From NCBI GenBank assembly GCA_016716835.1, contig JADJUW010000001.1:2376001-2440000 (forward strand): a DNA stretch of 64,000 bases. Direction: 5' to 3'. The stretch is from Myxococcales bacterium. Its GTDB lineage: Bacteria; Myxococcota_A; Polyangia; Haliangiales; Haliangiaceae. Every line of letters begins with the position of its first letter. The stretch's first letter is position 1. The notes under the pieces are model-generated. The model did no database searches. It had not been told where the DNA came from and worked only from the letters and a program-made list of their open reading frames with translations. The position numbers and the translations under genes were made by a program. Shown here piece after piece: positions 31,816 to 40,872 of the stretch.

Positions 31816-32700
31816 CTAATCACCGAGGTACGCGGCGCCGTCTCGCTCGGTGACCACGGGCATACGCGCCCAAAACATAAACGCGCGCGCGTCCGCACTG
31901 CGTTGCCGAAGCTCGGCAAGCCCAGGGTGATCAAGGCCAAGCGGCGCGCTGCCTGCATCGAGCTGCGTTGCGCCAAAAAGCGAGCTGTGGCCAAATCCAA
32001 AGCGCACCGCGCCGCGCCAGGCAATGCGTCGCTCCCAGAATTTAAATGGCACTGGGCTTGCGACCACGAGCAAAGGCCCGGCATCGCGCACCGCATCGAC
32101 CGCTAACAAGTCGGCGGCCGCTCGCTCGGCGCGCGCGGTAATACCCATGTTCACCACGGTGTAGAGCGCCACCGCCGCACAACCGAGTAACGCAGGCGTT
32201 CGCCACCTCGCGTGCGCCGCGCGCTCGCGCTTGCGAGATCGCCAGATGCCCAGCCCCAGCATCAGCCAGATCCACGGATCGACAATAAACAGGCTATCGC
32301 CATAAAACCACCTGCTCGAGAAAGGCTCGAGCAGCCGAATGCCGTACGTATTCATCCAATCAAACAGCGGGTGGCTCAGCGTGCCGATGAGCGCGAGCAA
32401 AAATAGCCACCGGGGCCGCACCGTCGCGCGATCTGCCGGACGCGTGCCGCGCCGCTGCTGCCAGCGGTCAAAGGCAACCAGCCCGGCGGTTAATACCGCC
32501 GGCAAAAGCAGCAGCGCGATGGGGCCGTGCGACAAGCCCCGGCGCATGGCGAGGCTCTCAAGGCCATACATTGAACAGCCCGCGTCGAGGTCTGGAATAT
32601 TGGCGCCAATGATTAGCGCCGCCATGCCGAGGCCGCTTACGCGCTTGAGCCCTGCCTGGCCGAGGCCGGCACCGATGAGCGCATGGGTTACATTGTCCAT
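31816..32700 (-). CDS. YdjM/DUF457-type inner-membrane metal-dependent hydrolase-like protein
   Basis: A 294-residue membrane protein. It starts with the family's opening MDNVTHALIGAGLGQAGLK at the ATG at 32700. Other landmarks are GANIPDLDAG, RGLSHGPIALLLLP, GTLSHPLFDWMNTYGIRLL and SRWFYGDSLFIVDPWIWL. The conserved His and Asp residues in or near the membrane gave the family its 'metal-dependent hydrolase' name; no activity is proven for most members. About four hydrophobic helices are visible. It is divergent from the trypsin-like protease gene. Confidence 0.85.
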   Translation of the reverse strand: MDNVTHALIGAGLGQAGLKRVSGLGMAALIIGANIPDLDAGCSMYGLESLAMRRGLSHGPIALLLLPAVLTAGLVAFDRWQQRRGTRPADRATVRPRWLFLLALIGTLSHPLFDWMNTYGIRLLEPFSSRWFYGDSLFIVDPWIWLMLGLGIWRSRKRERAAHARWRTPALLGCAAVALYTVVNMGITARAERAAADLLAVDAVRDAGPLLVVASPVPFKFWERRIAWRGAVRFGFGHSSLFGATQLDAGSAPLGLDHPGLAELRQRSADARAFMFWARMPVVTERDGAAYLGD

Positions 32701-32874
32701 GAGGGCCTTCTTAGCGCATTGTTCACCGTGGCGCATGGGCGTCGCGGATGGGATTCGTTGGGGTCAGCAAACCTCATGAAGCGCGACCTCGCGCAGCGCC
32801 GCCCGTCACCGCGCTGCCCGCACGCCTTGGTTCGCGCCTCGCGCCTTGGAACGTTTATTGCTCTCTACAGGGGA

Positions 32875-33975
32875 ATGACCACTCCCCTGACTAGCCGGCT
32901 TGCCATCGCACTCGGCGCCTCCCTCATCGGCAGCACGCTCGTTTCGTGTCTTGCAGACCGCAATCCTGACGACGCCGGGTCCGACATCGGCAAGGTAATT
33001 GGAGGGGTCGCGATCGACTCATCGCTGATGCCCACGGTCGTTGCGATCAAGGTAAGCGACATCCCCGATGACGAATTTGCGACCGCGGCCTATTGCACCG
33101 GCGTGCTCATCTCGCAGCGCCATGTCCTAACCAATGCGCATTGCTTTTTGCCGGTTAACAACGCCGACAGCCACGCCAAGGTGATCGCGCGCACCCGCGT
33201 TTTCTTTGATACGGAAAACAACCGCGAAGCCCCAGACGTCGAGGTTGCCGCCGGCGATGTAACGATGCACGACGAATTTGCTTTGCCCGCTAGCAACCAG
33301 ATTGGACACGCCGATCTGGCCATCGTTACGCTGGCGACGCCCGTGCCTGATCGCACGGCTTCGCCGATTTCCTTTGCAGCCGCCGACGCCCCCATCGGCG
33401 GCGACTACGTGTTGGCAGGCTATGGCATGTACAATTCGTTGGGCGACTCGGGTATTTTGCATCAGCTGTTTGATCACAGCATCTCATGTGAGCGCACCAC
33501 GCAGTCTGACGAGGTGTTTCTTTGCATCGACCGTGCCGACCGCACCGGCGCAGCCAGCGGCGACAGCGGCAGCGCCGTCTTCGTCGAAAAGGACGGCGTC
33601 TTGACCGTCGTTGGCACGCATACCTATACGACCATTGGCGGCGGCGCGAATCCTCAATACGGGCTGGCGCAACGCGCGTCCAATGCCTACTATCAAGAGT
33701 TTATTGAAACGCTTGGTGACGAGGTCGCGTGCGCTACCAATTCGATCTGTAACGAGGCCTGTGGCGCAAGCGATGCCGATTGCAAAGCCGAGGAGCCTGG
33801 CGACGGCGAGCCAACGGAGGTGCCGTGTACCTGGTGTGAACCAGCCGCAGAAAATAGTGATGCAAGTACCGGTGGGTGCCAGGCGAGCAAAGGGTCGCCG
33901 GCGCCAGCATGGACCGTCGTGCTGCTGGCCGCTTACTGGGCACGCCGGCGCCGGCTTCTTGGCGATGCGCGCTAG
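32875..33975 (+). CDS. Secreted trypsin-like serine protease with MYXO-CTERM-like tail
   Basis: A 366-residue exported protease. I start at the ATG at 32875, which gives a signal peptide with a lipobox-like VSCL; in-frame starts up to 32683 would put about 60 non-signal residues in front. The S1 catalytic triad is present: TNAHC (His89), HADLAIV (Asp147) and GAASGDSGSAVF (Ser231). After the protease domain come Cys-rich CNEACGASDADC and a tail with GGCQ, a hydrophobic stretch and ARRRRL, a somewhat degenerate MYXO-CTERM sorting signal. It is expected at the cell surface. Confidence 0.85.
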   Translation: MTTPLTSRLAIALGASLIGSTLVSCLADRNPDDAGSDIGKVIGGVAIDSSLMPTVVAIKVSDIPDDEFATAAYCTGVLISQRHVLTNAHCFLPVNNADSHAKVIARTRVFFDTENNREAPDVEVAAGDVTMHDEFALPASNQIGHADLAIVTLATPVPDRTASPISFAAADAPIGGDYVLAGYGMYNSLGDSGILHQLFDHSISCERTTQSDEVFLCIDRADRTGAASGDSGSAVFVEKDGVLTVVGTHTYTTIGGGANPQYGLAQRASNAYYQEFIETLGDEVACATNSICNEACGASDADCKAEEPGDGEPTEVPCTWCEPAAENSDASTGGCQASKGSPAPAWTVVLLAAYWARRRRLLGDAR

Positions 33976-34034
33976 CGCTCACCTCGCGACGCCCCCCCTT
34001 TTATGGGTGGGACGAGGTAGGCTGGTTTGCCGCC

Positions 34035-34487
34035 ATGCCTCGCGCCAAACCACATACGCCTAGTTACGTCCAGCACCCGCAGCTCGCCACCGCGAAGAGG
34101 TTGGTGGGATGGCTCGACACGGCACATCTCGACGCGGTGATTGGGCTGGTGATTCCGGGCGCGGGCGACATTATTGGTAGCGTCGTCGGACTCTACCTTG
34201 TGCGCACGGCGGTGGTGATGAAAACGTCGCCGGCCGTCATCGCGCGCATGCTGCTCAATCTCGCGCTCGATACCGTCATCGGGCTGGTGCCGTTCTTTGG
34301 CGACGTGGCCGACCTTGCGTTTCGTTCGCATAAGCGCAACCTGGCCTTGCTCGAACGCAGCGTCGGTCGCGGCGGCAAGGCCTCGCCCTCCGACTGGCTA
34401 TGGGTGGTGGGCGCCGCGCTGTTGTTTGTCGCCGCCGCCGCGGCCGTAACGTGGACCCTCATCGCATTCTGGCGTTGGGTCTTCTAG
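34035..34487 (+). CDS. DUF4112 membrane protein
   Basis: A 150-residue protein. LVGWLDTAHLDAVIGLVIPGAGDIIGSVVGLYLV and LDTVIGLVPFFGDVADLAFRSHKRNLALLE are the hallmark repeats of DUF4112 (hydrophobic helices with PGAGD and PFFGD). One more membrane helix is at the C-terminus (VVGAALLFVAAAAAVTWTLIAFW). Function is unknown. I start at the ATG at 34035, which begins right before the domain; an upstream frame start at 33876 would overlap the protease gene. The stop overlaps the end of the convergent URC4 gene by 4 bp. Confidence 0.85.
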   Translation: MPRAKPHTPSYVQHPQLATAKRLVGWLDTAHLDAVIGLVIPGAGDIIGSVVGLYLVRTAVVMKTSPAVIARMLLNLALDTVIGLVPFFGDVADLAFRSHKRNLALLERSVGRGGKASPSDWLWVVGAALLFVAAAAAVTWTLIAFWRWVF

Positions 34488-35746
34488 AAGACTGTGCCGT
34501 CGCTGATGAGTTCGATCGGCGGCAGGCCGGCGCGCAGCTTGCCCGCGAGGCGACGGCCACATTCCCAGGTGCCGGCCTCGAGCATCATTGGCAGCGTGAA
34601 CTGCGCGGCGGTCTTGCCGAGACGCTCGCGCACCAGCGGCAGCAAGCGATCGAGCAGCGTCACCGTGGCGGCGCGCCATTCGACGATGCATTCGTGCGAC
34701 GGCGCAAAGGGCTGCTCGGCGGCGATGCGCGCGGTGGGCCGCAAGACGCCGATATCGACGAGAAAGCCTCCGTTTCGATATTCGGGCAGACCCGTAAGTT
34801 GGTCTATGCCGGTAACGGTGATGCCGGCCACGGCCAGCGGCGCCAGCAGCGAATAGCTGAGCCACTGCGACAGCTTGTGAAACGGCACGAGCCCAGCGGT
34901 GACGCCTTGGCCGCCGGCGCGCGCATGCGGCCACACATCGCCGAGCGATTCGCCTTGCAACACCGTGCGGCTCGGCCAAATGGGTCCAAGCGCGCCGAGT
35001 ACCCAGCCAAGCACGTCGGCCGCGGCAAGAGTTGGCTTGCCGTCGTCACCGCGCGCTGCATGCGCCAACGCCCAATCGATGAGACCGCCAATGCGAATGG
35101 ATTCACCAGCCGCGCCCGCTTCGCCGCCAAACCATTTCGGCGCGTGGATCATTTGTTGCCCGAGGCGGACGAGCAGCCCGAAGCGATCTTCGCCGACGAT
35201 GGGATTTTGATCGCTTACCTGAAACGCGGCGCGAAACGCATGCACGTCGAGCGCGTCCAGCCCGGTGGCGTCGGCGCGCAGCCGCTCGCTCGCGACAGAC
35301 GAAAAGCCGCCCGCGGCAAACCAGTGCAGGCTCGCCACCGCCAAGCCCTCGGAACGCGCCGAGCGCAGCCCATCGGGTTCGACATAGCACCAGGCTGGGC
35401 CTGCACCGGCATCGAGCAGCACGCTGGTAATAACCAGATCGACCAAACCGCGCGCGCGCGCCAAGGCCGCGAGGTCGTCGGCGCGGCCCGCCGTCAGCCC
35501 TTGCGGCCACAACGAAGCAAGGCGCGGCTTGCCGCCAACTTCAAAATGCTGCCATCGGCTATGCGGCGCAATCGGCCCGTCGCCAAAGCGCTCGCGCGCG
35601 ACAGCTACCACCATATCGGCGGCCGCCGCCATCGCGCCGGCGTCATAGGCAAACCACGCCGACTGCCCGCGTTCGATCGCGGCGAACACGTTGCCGCAGC
35701 GCTCGCGAATCGTCGCCGGCGATGAAAGTATGTCTAGATCGCTCAT
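34484..35746 (-). CDS. URC4: DUF1688 / URC4-like uracil catabolism protein
   Basis: A 420-residue cytoplasmic protein recognised as DUF1688 by its opening (SPATIRERCGNVFAAIERG), FHKLSQWLSYSLL, GLPEYRNGGFLVDIGVL and the typical end (LEAGTWECGRRLAGKLRAG, then SDGTVF). Fungal URC4 belongs to this family and is needed for the URC route of uracil breakdown; its reaction is not established. I use the ATG at 35746, 1 bp after the URC1 stop, so the genes are tightly coupled; a longer start at 35857 would overlap URC1. Downstream of mmsA and URC1 in one operon. Confidence 0.88.
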   Translation of the reverse strand: MSDLDILSSPATIRERCGNVFAAIERGQSAWFAYDAGAMAAAADMVVAVARERFGDGPIAPHSRWQHFEVGGKPRLASLWPQGLTAGRADDLAALARARGLVDLVITSVLLDAGAGPAWCYVEPDGLRSARSEGLAVASLHWFAAGGFSSVASERLRADATGLDALDVHAFRAAFQVSDQNPIVGEDRFGLLVRLGQQMIHAPKWFGGEAGAAGESIRIGGLIDWALAHAARGDDGKPTLAAADVLGWVLGALGPIWPSRTVLQGESLGDVWPHARAGGQGVTAGLVPFHKLSQWLSYSLLAPLAVAGITVTGIDQLTGLPEYRNGGFLVDIGVLRPTARIAAEQPFAPSHECIVEWRAATVTLLDRLLPLVRERLGKTAAQFTLPMMLEAGTWECGRRLAGKLRAGLPPIELISDGTVF

Positions 35747-35747
35747 A

Positions 35748-37001
35748 TTATTTATCGAGGCCGCGGCCCTTGGCCTTAGCGAGTTCTTCGCTGGTTGGCA
35801 GGTTGCTCTCGGTGAAATAGCCGGCGGCCATCTTGGCGTCCATCTCGACCCGCGCATCGGCTGGAATCATGTCGTCGGGAATCGCGACGCGCTCGCCGAC
35901 CTCGATGCCATTGCGCACCAAGGCATCGTGCTTCATGTTGCTCATCGACACCAGGCGGTGGATCTTCTTGACGCCAAGCCAATGTAGCACGTCGGGCATG
36001 AGCTCTTGGAAGCGCATGTCTTGCACGCCGGCGACGCACTCGGTGCGGGCAAAGTATTGGTCGGCGCGGTCGCCGCCCTCTTGCCGCTTGCGCGCGTTGT
36101 AGACCAAAAACTTGGTGACCTCGCCTAGCGCGCGGCCTTCCTTGCGAAAATAGATAATGAGTCCGACGCCGCCAGTTTGGGCCGCCGTGATGCACTCCTC
36201 AATTGCGTGCACCAAGTAGGGACGACAGGTGCAGATGTCGCTGCCGAAGACGTCCGAGCCATTGCATTCATCGTGCACGCGTGCGGTGAGCGGCACGTTT
36301 GGATCCGAAAGCTTGCTGATATCGCCAAAGACATACAGCGTTTGCCCGCCGATGGGCGGCAAGAACACATCTAGGTCGCCGCGCGTCACCAGCTCGGGAA
36401 ACATGCCGCCGGTTTGTTCAAATAGCGTGCGCCGCAGCTCAGCCTCGGTACAGCCAAAGCGCTTCGCAATGCCGGGCAAGTGCCACACCGGCTCAAACGC
36501 GGCCTTAGTCACCGTAACGTCGCCCTCGGCGCGCAAGATCTTGCCGTCGATCTTCAGGCGGCCCTTCGCCATGGCGTCGCGAATCTCCGGCATGTCGATG
36601 TGCGCCTTGGTCACCGCAATGGTCGGCCGAATGTCGTAGCCCTGATCATAGAATTCGGTGAATTCTTTGGCGACCACCGCACCCCACGGATCGATCGACA
36701 CAATGGTGTCGGGGTTTTGCCATTGCGGAAACGGGCCGATCGAATCGGTAGGCGCCGTATTGGTGAGATCGGGCTTGTACAACGGATCGAGCGATCCTGC
36801 CGCCACCGCGAGCGCGCGATAGATGGCGTATGAGCCCGAGTGCGTACCAATCACGTTGCGATGCTCAGGCGCGGTCACCGACGCTATGACCGGGCCGCGC
36901 TCCTTGGCGGTCGGGGCGCCCCACACGATGGGCACCGGCACGGGGCCGTGGCCGCCGGGGTGCGAGGTGAGCTTGATGCTTTTGAGAGGTTTTTTAGTCA
37001 T
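35748..37001 (-). CDS. URC1: GTP cyclohydrolase II-like URC1 uracil catabolism enzyme
   Basis: A 417-residue homologue of GTP cyclohydrolase II with a long N-terminal extension, as in the URC1 branch rather than RibA. The zinc site is intact (RVHDECNGSDVFGSDICTC: three Cys), with YFRKEGRALGEVTKFLVYNARKRQ as the catalytic Arg region and MSNMKHDALVRNGIEVGERV near the end. In yeast, URC1 acts early in uracil catabolism and is thought to open the pyrimidine ring of a nucleotide-type substrate. The ATG at 37001 overlaps the mmsA stop by 4 bp; a GTG at 37010 is the alternative. The neighbours URC4 and upp support the pathway assignment over riboflavin synthesis. Confidence 0.88.
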   Translation of the reverse strand: MTKKPLKSIKLTSHPGGHGPVPVPIVWGAPTAKERGPVIASVTAPEHRNVIGTHSGSYAIYRALAVAAGSLDPLYKPDLTNTAPTDSIGPFPQWQNPDTIVSIDPWGAVVAKEFTEFYDQGYDIRPTIAVTKAHIDMPEIRDAMAKGRLKIDGKILRAEGDVTVTKAAFEPVWHLPGIAKRFGCTEAELRRTLFEQTGGMFPELVTRGDLDVFLPPIGGQTLYVFGDISKLSDPNVPLTARVHDECNGSDVFGSDICTCRPYLVHAIEECITAAQTGGVGLIIYFRKEGRALGEVTKFLVYNARKRQEGGDRADQYFARTECVAGVQDMRFQELMPDVLHWLGVKKIHRLVSMSNMKHDALVRNGIEVGERVAIPDDMIPADARVEMDAKMAAGYFTESNLPTSEELAKAKGRGLDK

Positions 37002-38476
37002 GACATCCACGAGGAATCAGGTTGCAGGGTCCATTTAGTGGTTATTTTTTTAACCGTTGTCCAAAACTCGATGCCGGCCTGGCCGGTGATATCACCGTGG
37101 CCAAAGCGGCTTTGCTTGGTACCGCCAAACGAAAACGGCTCGCGCGGCACCGGCACGCCGATGTTGACGCCGATCATGCCGCTAGTGCTGGCCTCGGCGA
37201 CTTTTTGCGCCACCGCGCCGGACTGGGTAAACACGCTGGTGGCGTTGCCGTAGGCGTTTTGGCCTTCGAGCGCGAGCGCCGCCTCGAGCGTGGGCACGCG
37301 CACGATGCTGAGCACCGGGCCAAACAACTCTTCGGTCGCCGCGCGCGAGGCCGGCGTGACGCCGTCTATAATCGTTGGTCCGAGCCAATTACCACCGGCG
37401 AATTCGGCGGGCAGTGGCGCGCTGCGGCCGTCGAGCCGCAAGAGCGCGCCGTGTTCCTGTGCCTCGGCGATGGCCGCCTGTAGACGGGTCAGCGACGCGG
37501 GCGTGATGATCGCGCCCATTTGCTCGCCGAGGTGAATCGACGCGGCGCGCTCGACGATGGCGTCGATGATCGACTCACACGGCCCGACTGCCACGAGCAG
37601 CGACGCCGCCATGCAGCGCTGGCCGGCGCAACCGGTAAAGCTATCGGCGATGCCGGCCGCGGCAATCGCTGGATCAGCATCAGGCGCCAAGATGATGTGG
37701 TTCTTCGCGCCGCCGAGTGCCAGTGCGCGTTTGCCGAGCGCGGTGGTGCGCTGATAGACGAGCTTGGCAACCGGGGTTGAGCCGACAAAGGCGACCGCCT
37801 CGACGTGTGGGTGATCGATGATCGCGTTTACTACCGCGCCATCGCCGTGAACGACCGAGAAGATACCCGCAGGCAGGCCAGCGTCGCTCCATAGCTGCGC
37901 GATGAGCGTGCTCGCCGTTGGCACACGATCGGATGGCTTCAAGATAAACGCATTGCCAGCGGCGATGGCGATGGGATACATCCACATCGGCACCATCACC
38001 GGAAAGTTAAACGGCACGATGCCAGCGACCACGCCGAGCGGTGCGCGCCGCGTGGTGCAGATGACGCCGCGCGAGACCTCCATCGCGCCGCCGGCGTCGA
38101 GATTTTGCATCGACAGCGCGAACTCAAGCACCTCGATGCCCTTGAGCACCTCGGCCTGCGCCTCGCCGACTGTCTTGCCCGACTCCCGCGCCGCGACATG
38201 CGCCAGCGCATCGAGGTTCACGAGCATCAGCTCGCGCATGCGAAACAGCACGAGCGAACGCTCTTTGATCGGCGTCGCCGCCCACTTCGGCGCCGCGGCA
38301 TGCGCGGCCGCGACCGCCGCCGCGACATCGCGCGCGTCCGACATCGCGACCTGCCCGACCAGCTCGCCATCATACGGCGAATGCACGGGCGCAAATGCAC
38401 CGGTCTGCGGCGCGCGAAATTCGCCGCCAATATAGTTATTGGATACGATGGGCTGCGTAGGCTTCCGGGGCGTCAT
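36998..38476 (-). CDS. mmsA: (Methyl)malonate-semialdehyde dehydrogenase, CoA-acylating
   Basis: A 492-residue aldehyde dehydrogenase of the MmsA branch. Recognised by the opening NNYIGGEF, RGVICTTRRAPLGVVAGIVPFNFPVMVPMWMYPIAIAAGN, the Cys motif GCAGQRCMA (nucleophile) and IGVNIGVPVPREPFSFGG. It converts malonate or methylmalonate semialdehyde plus CoA and NAD+ to acetyl- or propionyl-CoA, NADH and CO2. It is the first gene of the mmsA-URC1-URC4 operon. Uracil catabolism yields a C3 semialdehyde, so it probably handles the pathway's end product, replacing the reduction to 3-hydroxypropionate known in yeast (inference). Confidence 0.92.
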   Translation of the reverse strand: MTPRKPTQPIVSNNYIGGEFRAPQTGAFAPVHSPYDGELVGQVAMSDARDVAAAVAAAHAAAPKWAATPIKERSLVLFRMRELMLVNLDALAHVAARESGKTVGEAQAEVLKGIEVLEFALSMQNLDAGGAMEVSRGVICTTRRAPLGVVAGIVPFNFPVMVPMWMYPIAIAAGNAFILKPSDRVPTASTLIAQLWSDAGLPAGIFSVVHGDGAVVNAIIDHPHVEAVAFVGSTPVAKLVYQRTTALGKRALALGGAKNHIILAPDADPAIAAAGIADSFTGCAGQRCMAASLLVAVGPCESIIDAIVERAASIHLGEQMGAIITPASLTRLQAAIAEAQEHGALLRLDGRSAPLPAEFAGGNWLGPTIIDGVTPASRAATEELFGPVLSIVRVPTLEAALALEGQNAYGNATSVFTQSGAVAQKVAEASTSGMIGVNIGVPVPREPFSFGGTKQSRFGHGDITGQAGIEFWTTVKKITTKWTLQPDSSWMS

Positions 38477-38585
38477 AGAAAGGGGTTAGGCTAGCGAAAA
38501 CGCGGCAGCGGCACCATACGGCGGGGCCCAAACTTAGTGGCCAGCCGCGTTGCGGCAAAATGCGCAATCTCGCACAATGCGCGCC
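38477..38585. promoter_or_regulatory. Divergent control region between mmsA-URC and upp-cupin
   Basis: 109 bp separate the two divergent starts. Promoters for both arms must lie here. No clear operator palindrome or -35/-10 pair was found. No regulator gene is encoded beside the cluster. Confidence 0.35.
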
Positions 38586-39218
38586 ATGGCCAGCGACGTC
38601 CACGTCATCAAACACCCGCTCGTGCAACACAAGCTCACGCTCTTGCGCGACAAGGAGACCAGCACCAGCAAATTTCGCCAATTGTTGCGCGAGGTCAGCC
38701 TGTTGCTCGGCTACGAGGTCACGCGCGACTATCCGGTGACCATGACAACCATCGAAACCCCGATGACCACCATGCAGTCGCCGGTCCTCGACGGCAAGAA
38801 AATCGTGCTCATCCCAATTTTACGCGCCGGCAACGGCCTGCTCGACGGCATGCTCGAAATTATGCCGTCGGCGCGGGTGGGCCACGTCGGGCTCTACCGC
38901 GATCCCAAGACGCTCGTCGCCGTCGAGTACTATCTCAAGTTTCCCAAGGAGATGGCCGACCGCGACGTCATCGTCCTTGACCCCATGCTCGCCACCGGCC
39001 ACAGCGCCGTGGCCGCGGTCGAGCGCATCAAGGAAACCAAGCCCAAGTCGATCAAGTTTGTCTGCCTGCTCACCTGCCCCGAGGGCATCGCGACCTTTCA
39101 CGAGGCGCACCCCGACGTGCCGCTCTACACCGCCGCCATCGACGAGCGCCTCAACGAAAAGGGCTACATCCTGCCTGGCCTCGGCGACGCCGGCGACCGC
39201 GTTTACGGCACGAAGTAG
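38586..39218 (+). CDS. upp: Uracil phosphoribosyltransferase
   Basis: A 210-residue enzyme of normal length. It matches Upp throughout: VIKHPLVQHKLTLLRDKETSTSKFRQLLREVSLLLGYE, PILRAGNGLLDGM, the PRPP loop VIVLDPMLATGHSA and the uracil-binding end DERLNEKGYILPGLGDAGDR. It makes UMP from uracil and PRPP. Upp is normally a salvage enzyme; beside URC1 and URC4 it probably feeds uracil into catabolism, as URC6 does in yeast. I use the ATG at 38586 (MASDV); ATGs at 38577 and 38550 are in frame. It is followed after 13 bp by the cupin gene. Confidence 0.95.
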   Translation: MASDVHVIKHPLVQHKLTLLRDKETSTSKFRQLLREVSLLLGYEVTRDYPVTMTTIETPMTTMQSPVLDGKKIVLIPILRAGNGLLDGMLEIMPSARVGHVGLYRDPKTLVAVEYYLKFPKEMADRDVIVLDPMLATGHSAVAAVERIKETKPKSIKFVCLLTCPEGIATFHEAHPDVPLYTAAIDERLNEKGYILPGLGDAGDRVYGTK

Positions 39219-39231
39219 GCTGCGCGCTTCG

Positions 39232-39726
39232 ATGAGCCAGCGCCCGCGATTCATTGTCCGTGCGGCCGACGTGCCTGAAGAGGAAGGTGCGTATCCTCCA
39301 CCGTTTGATGGCGAAAAACTGTCGCTCGGTCGCAACCTCGGCAAGGCGGCGCACACGGTTGCGATGGGCCTGTGGCAAGAGCGGATTCCGCCAGGTCGGC
39401 GCACCAGCTTTACGCATGCGCATTCGCACGAGGAAGAGCTCGTTTATGTGCTCGCCGGCACCTGCACGGTGCGCCTGGTTTATCCTGACGGCCGCAGCGA
39501 GGAGTGGCCGATGCAGGGCGGCGACGTCGCGAGCTTTCGCGCTGGCACCGGGATTGCGCATTGTTTTCGCAATGATGGCGCACCCGGCGGCGAAGACTGC
39601 GTGCTGCTTTGTGTCGGCGAGCGCAAGCGCGAGGTCGACCGCGCCTGGTATCCCGACGATCCGGCGTATGACGAGCACCGGCGCACGCATGAACCCGACC
39701 GCTCGTGGCGGCCTACGATCAAATAG
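39232..39726 (+). CDS. Cupin-domain protein
   Basis: A 164-residue protein with a single cupin barrel. Metal-site motif 1 is FTHAHSHEEELVYVLAG (G..HxH....E), and motif 2 is GDVASFRAGTGIAHCFRN (His). A Trp/Asp-rich tail (WYPDDPAYDEHRRTHEP) follows. It starts 13 bp after upp on the same strand, so it is probably co-transcribed and may act on an intermediate of uracil breakdown; that is inference from position only. The ATG at 39232 was chosen because the frame upstream of it lies inside upp. Confidence 0.82.
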   Translation: MSQRPRFIVRAADVPEEEGAYPPPFDGEKLSLGRNLGKAAHTVAMGLWQERIPPGRRTSFTHAHSHEEELVYVLAGTCTVRLVYPDGRSEEWPMQGGDVASFRAGTGIAHCFRNDGAPGGEDCVLLCVGERKREVDRAWYPDDPAYDEHRRTHEPDRSWRPTIK

Positions 39727-39745
39727 CCGCGACGACTTTGCTCGC

Positions 39746-40831
39746 TTACTTTGCGGGCAGCAGGCCCTTGGCCTTGAGCAATTCGGCGGTAAGGACGGCA
39801 CCGCCGGCGGCGCCGCGCACGGTGTTGTGTGACAGCGCGACGAAGCGCCAGCCAAACAGTTTATCGGGACGCAGGCGACCAAGCGAAATGGCTTGACCGG
39901 CGCCGTTGTCGCGATCTAGGCGCGTTTGCGGCCGCGAGTCGTCTTCGAAGTAGCGCAAAAATGGCGTCGGCGCGCTCGGCAGCGCTAGCTGCTGCGGCGG
40001 CCCCGCATAGCCCTCCCACGCGGCGAGAATTTGTTCGCGCGTCACCGGCTTGGCAAACTCGACAAACAACGCGGCCATATGGCCATCCGACACCGGCACC
40101 CGCAGGCATTGCGCGGAAATCACCGGCGTCGTCGCGTTGACGATGCGCCCGCCTTGCACCTTGCCCCAAATTTTCATCGGCTCGAGCTCGGACTTTTCTT
40201 CTTCGCCTTTGATAAACGGAATGACGTTATCGACCATCTCGGGCCAGCTCTCAAACGTCTTGCCGGCGCCAGAAATGGCCTGATACGTGCAAACCGCAAG
40301 CTTGCGCGGTTCGTACGCCAGCAGTGGATGAATGGCCGGCACATAGCTTTGCAGCGAGCAATTAGGCTTGACCGCGATAAAGCCACGCTTCGTGCCAAGG
40401 CGCTGGCGCTGCGCCGCGATGACGTCGGTGTGATCGGCATTAATCTCCGGAATCATCATCGGCACATCCGGCGTGCCTCGATGCGCCGAGTTATTGGACA
40501 CCAGCGGCGTCTCGGCGCGCGCGTAATCTTCTTCGAGCTTGGCGGTGGCTGCCTTGTCCATATCGACCGCGCAAAACACGAAGTCACACGCCGCGGCATT
40601 GCGCGCGACGTCGGCGGCATCGGTGACGACGAGGCCAGCCGTCGCCGACGGCACCGGGGTGCTCATCGCCCACCGGCCCGCCACCGCTTGCGCGTACGTC
40701 TTGCCCGCCGAGCTTGGGCTCGCAGCCACCAACGTCACCTCAAACCACGGGTGTTCGGCGAGTAAGGCGACAAAGCGCTGCCCAACCATGCCCGTCGCGC
40801 CGAGAATGCCCACTCGAAGTTTTGTCGCCAT
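39746..40831 (-). CDS. asd: Aspartate-semialdehyde dehydrogenase
   Basis: A 361-residue NADP-dependent enzyme with the archaeal/fungal-type sequence. The nucleotide motif is GILGATGMVGQRFVALL (residues about 8-24), followed by LVAASPSSAGKTY, LVSNNSAHR, VKPNCSLQSY (catalytic Cys), YQAISGAGK and RVPVSDGHMAALFVEF. It converts aspartyl phosphate to aspartate semialdehyde for lysine/diaminopimelate, methionine and threonine. It is a stand-alone gene, convergent with the cupin gene at 20 bp. Confidence 0.92.
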   Translation of the reverse strand: MATKLRVGILGATGMVGQRFVALLAEHPWFEVTLVAASPSSAGKTYAQAVAGRWAMSTPVPSATAGLVVTDAADVARNAAACDFVFCAVDMDKAATAKLEEDYARAETPLVSNNSAHRGTPDVPMMIPEINADHTDVIAAQRQRLGTKRGFIAVKPNCSLQSYVPAIHPLLAYEPRKLAVCTYQAISGAGKTFESWPEMVDNVIPFIKGEEEKSELEPMKIWGKVQGGRIVNATTPVISAQCLRVPVSDGHMAALFVEFAKPVTREQILAAWEGYAGPPQQLALPSAPTPFLRYFEDDSRPQTRLDRDNGAGQAISLGRLRPDKLFGWRFVALSHNTVRGAAGGAVLTAELLKAKGLLPAK

Positions 40832-40872
40832 GATGGGCGAACACTAGCAGCCTGGCGCCCCCGCTGCCATGA

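Noticed and set aside
31425..31853. Plus-strand frame filling the 31517-31815 gap
   Set aside because: Ser/Arg/Ala-rich, no consistent third-position bias, overlaps two better genes at both ends.
34400..35725. Plus-strand frame of 441 codons opposite URC4
   Set aside because: Low-complexity Arg/Ala shadow; the DUF1688 signature is on the minus strand.
35748..37001. Riboflavin-type GTP cyclohydrolase II (RibA)
   Set aside because: Long N-terminal extension and overlap with mmsA and URC4 genes point to the URC1 branch; no other riboflavin gene is near.
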